Assembly (NCBI GenBank): GCA_963402885.1 | Contig: OY727097.1 | Span: 23,250,001-23,314,000 of the forward strand | Reading direction: 5' to 3' | Source: Antedon bifida | Lineage: Eukaryota > Echinodermata > Crinoidea > Comatulida > Antedonidae | DNA length: 64,000 nucleotides | In this document: positions 59,232 to 64,000 of the stretch, piece by piece | Layout: every line of letters starts with the position of its first letter | Position numbering within the stretch: the stretch's first letter is position 1 | Made by a program: the position numbers and the translations under genes | The notes under the pieces: model-generated | The model's input: the letters and a program-made list of their open reading frames with translations, nothing else | What the model was told of the DNA's origin: nothing | The model's database searches: none

Positions 59232-59765
59232 TCAAGATGAACACCTACGAGAGCTACTTAGGTAGTGCATTGTTTCTCTCTTTTTATAAAAATTTACCAT
59301 AAAACGTACATATCTAAGACAAGGAATGACCTGGTTTAATGTTTTTAAACTAATATTATTATATGCATTATTTTTACAAAACGTCAAAAATTGTAGGAAA
59401 TGGGTCCTTAATATGTTAATAATTAAATCGTAAAAACTAGTCAAAGGATAATACGAAGACGCTGACTCTACTGTAGTTTTATATTTTTAAGTCTATCATC
59501 TTCGAAGATGTTCCATCTAGACGTGTCTGGACAAACATTATTTTAAACAGTGAATTATATTATATCATATCAATCATGTGAAAAAAAACCCATTTTGTTG
59601 CATTTCTAGTTCATGTACTTTTGTAAGTTTACATGATTTTATTTCTCTTGTAGGAATGTGTTTCGCAATTCTTAGTGAACCACTGCTCCTTGCCAATGCA
59701 TTCGTCCACATAGAGGCTATAACTAACAGCGCGATTAGCAATACCACCACCATAAATGCCGTCAT
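59232..59765 (-). CDS. Candidate two-exon small secreted protein (tentative)
   Basis: Proposed join on the minus strand: 59765-59633 and 59470-59232. Exon 1 begins MTAFMVVVLLIALLVIAS, a convincing signal peptide with likely cleavage after TNALA. It could splice at TCAT|GTAAAC (phase 1) to an acceptor AACTACAG (phase 1) opening a frame with SFYDLIINILRTHFLQFL, TFCKNNAYNN and IPCLRYVRFMVNF up to a stop. The product would be about 123 residues with helical character and a few Cys. The sequence is not part of the duplicated modules. No family is recognised, splice sites are only fair, and exon 2 could instead be a LINE fragment. Confidence 0.3.
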
Positions 59766-60023
59766 TTGAATTTCTTCTTTTTGAAAGTAAGGTAAGTAAT
59801 CGCTGCTCGCTATGGTGATCGGAGTGTGCAAACATCCATCGGTTTAAAAAGTAAATAGAATAACAATACCATAATAGAGGTGTGTGGAATAAATATTTGT
59901 TTCATTTACAAAAACAGTTCAATTGATGTTAGTATGCTATGTCATGAAATATGGACAAAGTATATGTATTTGAATGACATTCTATAGGCCTACATTTTAT
60001 ATTATGGTATACATTGTGTATAA
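59766..60023. other. Unique AT-rich DNA
   Basis: Possible 5' flank of the tentative secreted-protein gene. A TAGGCCTA word is present near 59985. Nothing else seen. Confidence 0.3.
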
Positions 60024-61700
60024 CTAGATGGTACGCTCGCTTCGCTCGCGTACCATCTAGGTCGTGCCCACAAAATGGTTCTCGAATACACAGTAATTTC
60101 AATGTAAAAAACTGGCGATTTAAAATATACGTGATAAATAGGTCGTGCCCACAGATCTCGAATACACAGTAATTTTAATGTAAAAAACTGGCGATTTAAA
60201 ATGTACGTAATAAACAGACACGGTGATTTATGTAGCCAACTGAAATTAGTACCCTGGGAATTACTTGAGTAAACAAACCCAATTTGTGTTTTGTATGTAA
60301 CATTAGGGTTGAGGGATGTACGACATGTTTTTATGTTTTATAAATAATAAACTACTAAACATTTTCGATTTAATACTTTATTGAAACTGTCACTGTCATA
60401 GTCGATTGAAATAGTAAATTACATGTAACGATACACCACAACGACTTTTATAATTTTTGTAATTATTAATTAATTCTATTAAGAAGCAATATTAAAGTTT
60501 AATTATGTGTTTAAACAGTACCACCACACTCACAGTAAAAAAATTGTGCTTCAAATGGGACAAAAATAGTTTATGTATTTAATGTCAAAGGTTTTTAATT
60601 TATCCCCGAAGGGCACATAAATTTACCTACTTGTGTTATACAAAATGTGGGGAGAGATTGGAATGTTCGATTCATCGCCAAGCAATCCTTTTGTATAAAC
60701 GTATATTAAATCTATCAAAATAGTATTTTTTAACGAACATCGTCTTCAACATTATGATGCTGTACTCGAGCTGTTCAACCGGTTTTCAGCTATTAAAAAC
60801 AATTATCGTAGGAGGAGATAGGAAAATGCGAGGCATCCTCGTATTATTGTGTACGGGTATTTTTCAAGATAGACATCCATTAGACAGTGTATACCACGTT
60901 CGGAAAACACCCCTATTTGGGGCAAATCGTTGAATCTAAATTCGTTTTAATCGTCAATAACTAATTATCTAACTCAATTTAATTAGTAAACAGGGTTAAA
61001 TCAGGTGGTTAAAATCAGTACCAAAAGTACGAACCAACTTTCTATACCATCGAGTAAACATTCTAGAAGTAACGCACGATTTATCGAATTTTCCCTTACG
61101 TAAATTTATATATAGACTAGATGGTACGCTCGCTTCGCTCGCGTACCATCTAGGCCGTGCCCAAAGATGGTTCTCGAATACATAATAATTTCAGCGTTAA
61201 AAAACTGGCTATTTCAAATGTACAATAATGCAGGACAATAATACATGTCGTTTACAGGAACGAATAAATAGACACTGTAATTTATGTACTCAACTAAAAT
61301 TAGCACCCTGGGAATTACTTCCGAAAGAGAAACTTGTCACAAAATGAGACCAATTGTTTAAGTCAAATTTAAACAAACTTAATTTGTGTTTTGTATGTAA
61401 CAATATGGTTGAGGGATGGGGAAGAGGATGGGTGCAAAGAGGAACAATTTTTAAATATATTCTTTATCCATTTAGTAACGAAATATTAATTGTTTTCATG
61501 TTTTACAAATAATATACCACTAAACACAGTAAAACATTGCGATGTAATACTTTGTTGAAACTATCACCGTCCTAGTCGATTGAAATAGTACAGTACATGT
61601 AACGATACACTACGACGTATATATGTTTATATAATGTTAAACAATTTGTGAAAACCACCTCTATTCGGGGCAAATCATAAATTCGATTTAATCGTTAATA
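60024..61700 (+). repeat. Dispersed repeat, two tandem copies, shared with the caspase intron
   Basis: Each copy opens with a 37-bp palindrome, CTAGATGGTACG...CGTACCATCTAG (60024-60060 and 61117-61153), followed by the same text as at 6.5, 8.6 and 10.05 kb (GTTCTCGAATACACAGTAAT, TTAGCACCCTGGGAATTACT). A partial third copy starts at 60140. Non-coding. Confidence 0.65.
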
Positions 61701-61985
61701 AATATTAAATTATCTAACTCAACTTAATTAGTAGGCCTAATGGTTTTCAATTGTTTCTAGAGCCAATTCATACTTAAGTTGGTTCCTACCCTACCTACCA
61801 AAGTTGTTGTTGATCCCTCGTACCACCGTAGGCCTATCCTCTACTGGCTTTACAACTCTACTCATGCCAGTGAGGGAAGGGTGATGATGTGGGTGGTTTA
61901 ACTGCAATAATAAAGATTTGTACATAATATACGGCGACTGAAAACGCTAGCTCATTATCCGTTAAAAAAAATCTATATCCAACCT
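61701..61985. other. Unique intervening DNA
   Basis: No ORF or repeat terminus recognised. It carries two TAGGCCTA words (61733, 61830). Confidence 0.3.
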
Positions 61986-64000
61986 CTATACAGGTCACGC
62001 TTGAGGTTATTTGTTGTCTGTTTAGTACTCTATTTACATCTGGTAGCCTACTTTATTTGAAAAAAAAATTAACAACATTCTCTATCATGCTTATCTAACA
62101 AATTAACTATACCAATTTATCAATATATCAAATCAGCTGATATGACACAAGGCACTAATATTAAATAGGCCACAAAAAAAAAATTTTGTATCCATCAATA
62201 ACGTTGAATGAATAGTCAATATAATACAAAAGCATCATATAAAATTATTTCCAACCGGTGGGTACTGCTCTATCTAGAGGTTGCCCACTTGCGCACAGAA
62301 AAATTAAAGTGTGCCTAACAATACCATATACATGGCTGCAGTCGCGTGCACGTGACAAATTTGAGTTAGAGTTTACCGACCGACCAACCGACCAACATAT
62401 TGAGCTTTAGAGATTGAGCTTTAGAGTCACGTTTGCACGCGATTAAAAATAATGTATTTGTTGTTGAACCTTCATTCCTTCGGACTCATTACATCGAACG
62501 CCTTTCGTCAATATTGCGTAAAGTAGTCATAAATTATAAACAATCGTATATGTTAGAATGAATAATTTCGACGAAACCTTCTGCCCTAGACAAAATGGCA
62601 GAAGTAGCTTGGAGGTATACCAATTGAAGTAAAGTGTATAACGTTATAAAGGGTACGTATTGTTTACAGTAGCTCTACAATCTATTGAAATCAACTATTC
62701 AGCGTAGCTAGAAAATATTGAAAAGATTTTGAAAACGGTGGTAGATATGCAAATACGCAAATTTTACAAATTGCGCATAACATGTTCATCATTCCAATCC
62801 GATTTAGCTAGATAAGCATTCATTACTTTTTTAACACACAATCCTTTTTAATTCACCATAGCATCCATAGCAACTTCTCTCCCCCACCCCCATCATCTTT
62901 AGTTGCTACTTATTTATCAGCAATATACAGTAGGATTCAAATCGATACCGTTTCTATTAACACCTCATCCTGTATATCAAGGTCAATTTAAAAACGGGTT
63001 TCGTTCATGATAATGCTGGAGAATACTGACTACGCGCAATTGTGCTAGCATTATTGTGGAATTCTTATTTATCAAGACATTGTTGGGGTTATGTTAAAGC
63101 ATTTGTGTAACATTAGTAACACTTTTATGGTAACTATTTACGAATTTCTATAAATAATAGTAAATGTTTACTTTTTTTGTTTTTTTAAATATCAACTATT
63201 TCGTTGGAATGTATTCCACTTCGTTCCGTTAAAGAATAATACAATGACAGAGTAATGGGGGAAATATGACAAAGCCATCGTTTTGTATGCTTTAATAACG
63301 TTGAATAAAAGCATATATAAAAACCGGTGGGTAAAACTGCTCTCATGCCTAGAAGTTGACATGGGCACTAGAATAATCAAAATGTATTATTATCTACCGT
63401 AGCGGTATAGGTTCAGACGCATTATATCAAACGTTGTACGTCGGTATCCGTTGACGTTCCTTTCAATCATTTATTTGTTTGATCACAATCAATTTCAATA
63501 ACAATAATTATCAACAAAACAAAAAAATTTAAATAAAAAGATCACAAGAAATACACAAGAAATGGGAGTTAAATGGTATACAATATACATTAAAAGCAGA
63601 ACAACATTGGATAAATGTACTGTATACAGTTCACGCTTGAGGTTAGTACCATTTACTTCTGGTAGGCTTACTTTATTTGAAAAACAAAATAACTATACTA
63701 AATTATTAATATATCAGACCAGCATCAGAACACAACGCACTAATATTATAAATAGGCCAAAAAACAAACAAATTGTAAGAGACGCCAGACCTTATAACAA
63801 TTATAAATCCTGCATGTTTTTTGATATTTTGATAGAAACAGAGTTTGTTCTACATAGCGGACTCTACCATTATTTTATTATAAAAAAGTGCACTGGCTAT
63901 TCTATTTATACGGGGTGATAAGATCCGTGTATATTTATGCAACTAGAACGATACTAGTTTGGAGCAGCATTGCAACATAAAATGTCGAAAACAATTGGAA
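61986..64000 (+). repeat. Segmental duplication block B, third partial copy
   Basis: Matches pieces of block B in order: GTCACGCTTGAGGTTATTTG (as 33150), the short CCGACCAA element (62337-62445), GCGTAGCTAGAAAATATTGA (as 34470), GCTGGAGAATACTGACTACG (as 34790), and the AATGGGAGTTAAATGGTATA module. An open frame at 63562-63918 is just this repeat text and is not considered a gene. Confidence 0.65.
62337..62445 (+). mobile_element. Short CCGACCAA element
   Basis: GCAGTCGCGTGCACGTGACA, a CCGACCGACCAACCGACC tract, and GCACGCGATTAAAAATAA. Same position in block B as 34045-34152. Confidence 0.6.

Noticed and set aside
63562-63918. 118-codon ORF near the right edge
   Set aside because: It is repeat-module text found with stops and indels at 31.1, 43.7 and 50.2 kb. 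No protein-like conservation.

Overview
This window is AT-rich eukaryotic DNA. It has split genes with GT-AG introns, no operons, and dense retroelements and DNA transposons. A DED-caspase gene and the mix of elements (a Ngaro-like element with an SGNH hydrolase, a Mag-type Ty3/gypsy element, L1/Tx1-, L2/CR1- and RTE-like LINEs, tRNA-derived SINEs, a Helitron2-like element) suggest a marine invertebrate, plausibly an echinoderm or other invertebrate deuterostome. The species cannot be fixed from the sequence.

Layout. (1) 0.14-3.87 kb: a Ngaro-like tyrosine-recombinase retroelement derivative. Its split direct repeats are in the order A1...B1-A2-B2. It carries an SGNH-hydrolase ORF and a gag-like ORF but no reverse transcriptase or recombinase, and has two arrays of hairpin-forming repeats. 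(2) 4.6-21.7 kb, minus strand: a predicted gene for an initiator-type caspase (two DED-like domains plus a caspase domain, about 426 aa) in four coding exons, all joined at phase-1 introns. The roughly 15 kb first coding intron holds a dispersed-repeat cluster, an L2/CR1 LINE split by a minus-strand LINE, a Helitron2-like element and an L1/Tx1-like LINE fragment. (3) About 22-64 kb: a mosaic of diverged segmental duplications. Block A (24.8-32.1 kb) recurs at 45.3-59.1 kb. Block B (32.1-35.6 kb) recurs at 40.3-43.8 kb, with a third partial copy at 62-64 kb. Differences between copies date several insertions: a SINE, a tyrosine-recombinase element tail and a LINE tail are only in the first A copy; a LINE and an intact gypsy element are only in the second. 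Several MITE families are present.

The only confident host gene is the DED-caspase, which would act in death-receptor-like apoptosis or innate immune signalling. The only element that looks intact and autonomous is the gypsy element at 52.6-57.4 kb, whose two 302-bp LTRs read as identical. Most of the duplicated region is non-coding repeat. It contains a few conserved short exon-like segments that may be remnants of an unrecognised duplicated gene, and there is one tentative two-exon secreted peptide gene near 59.2-59.8 kb. All calls come from reading the sequence; no searches were run.
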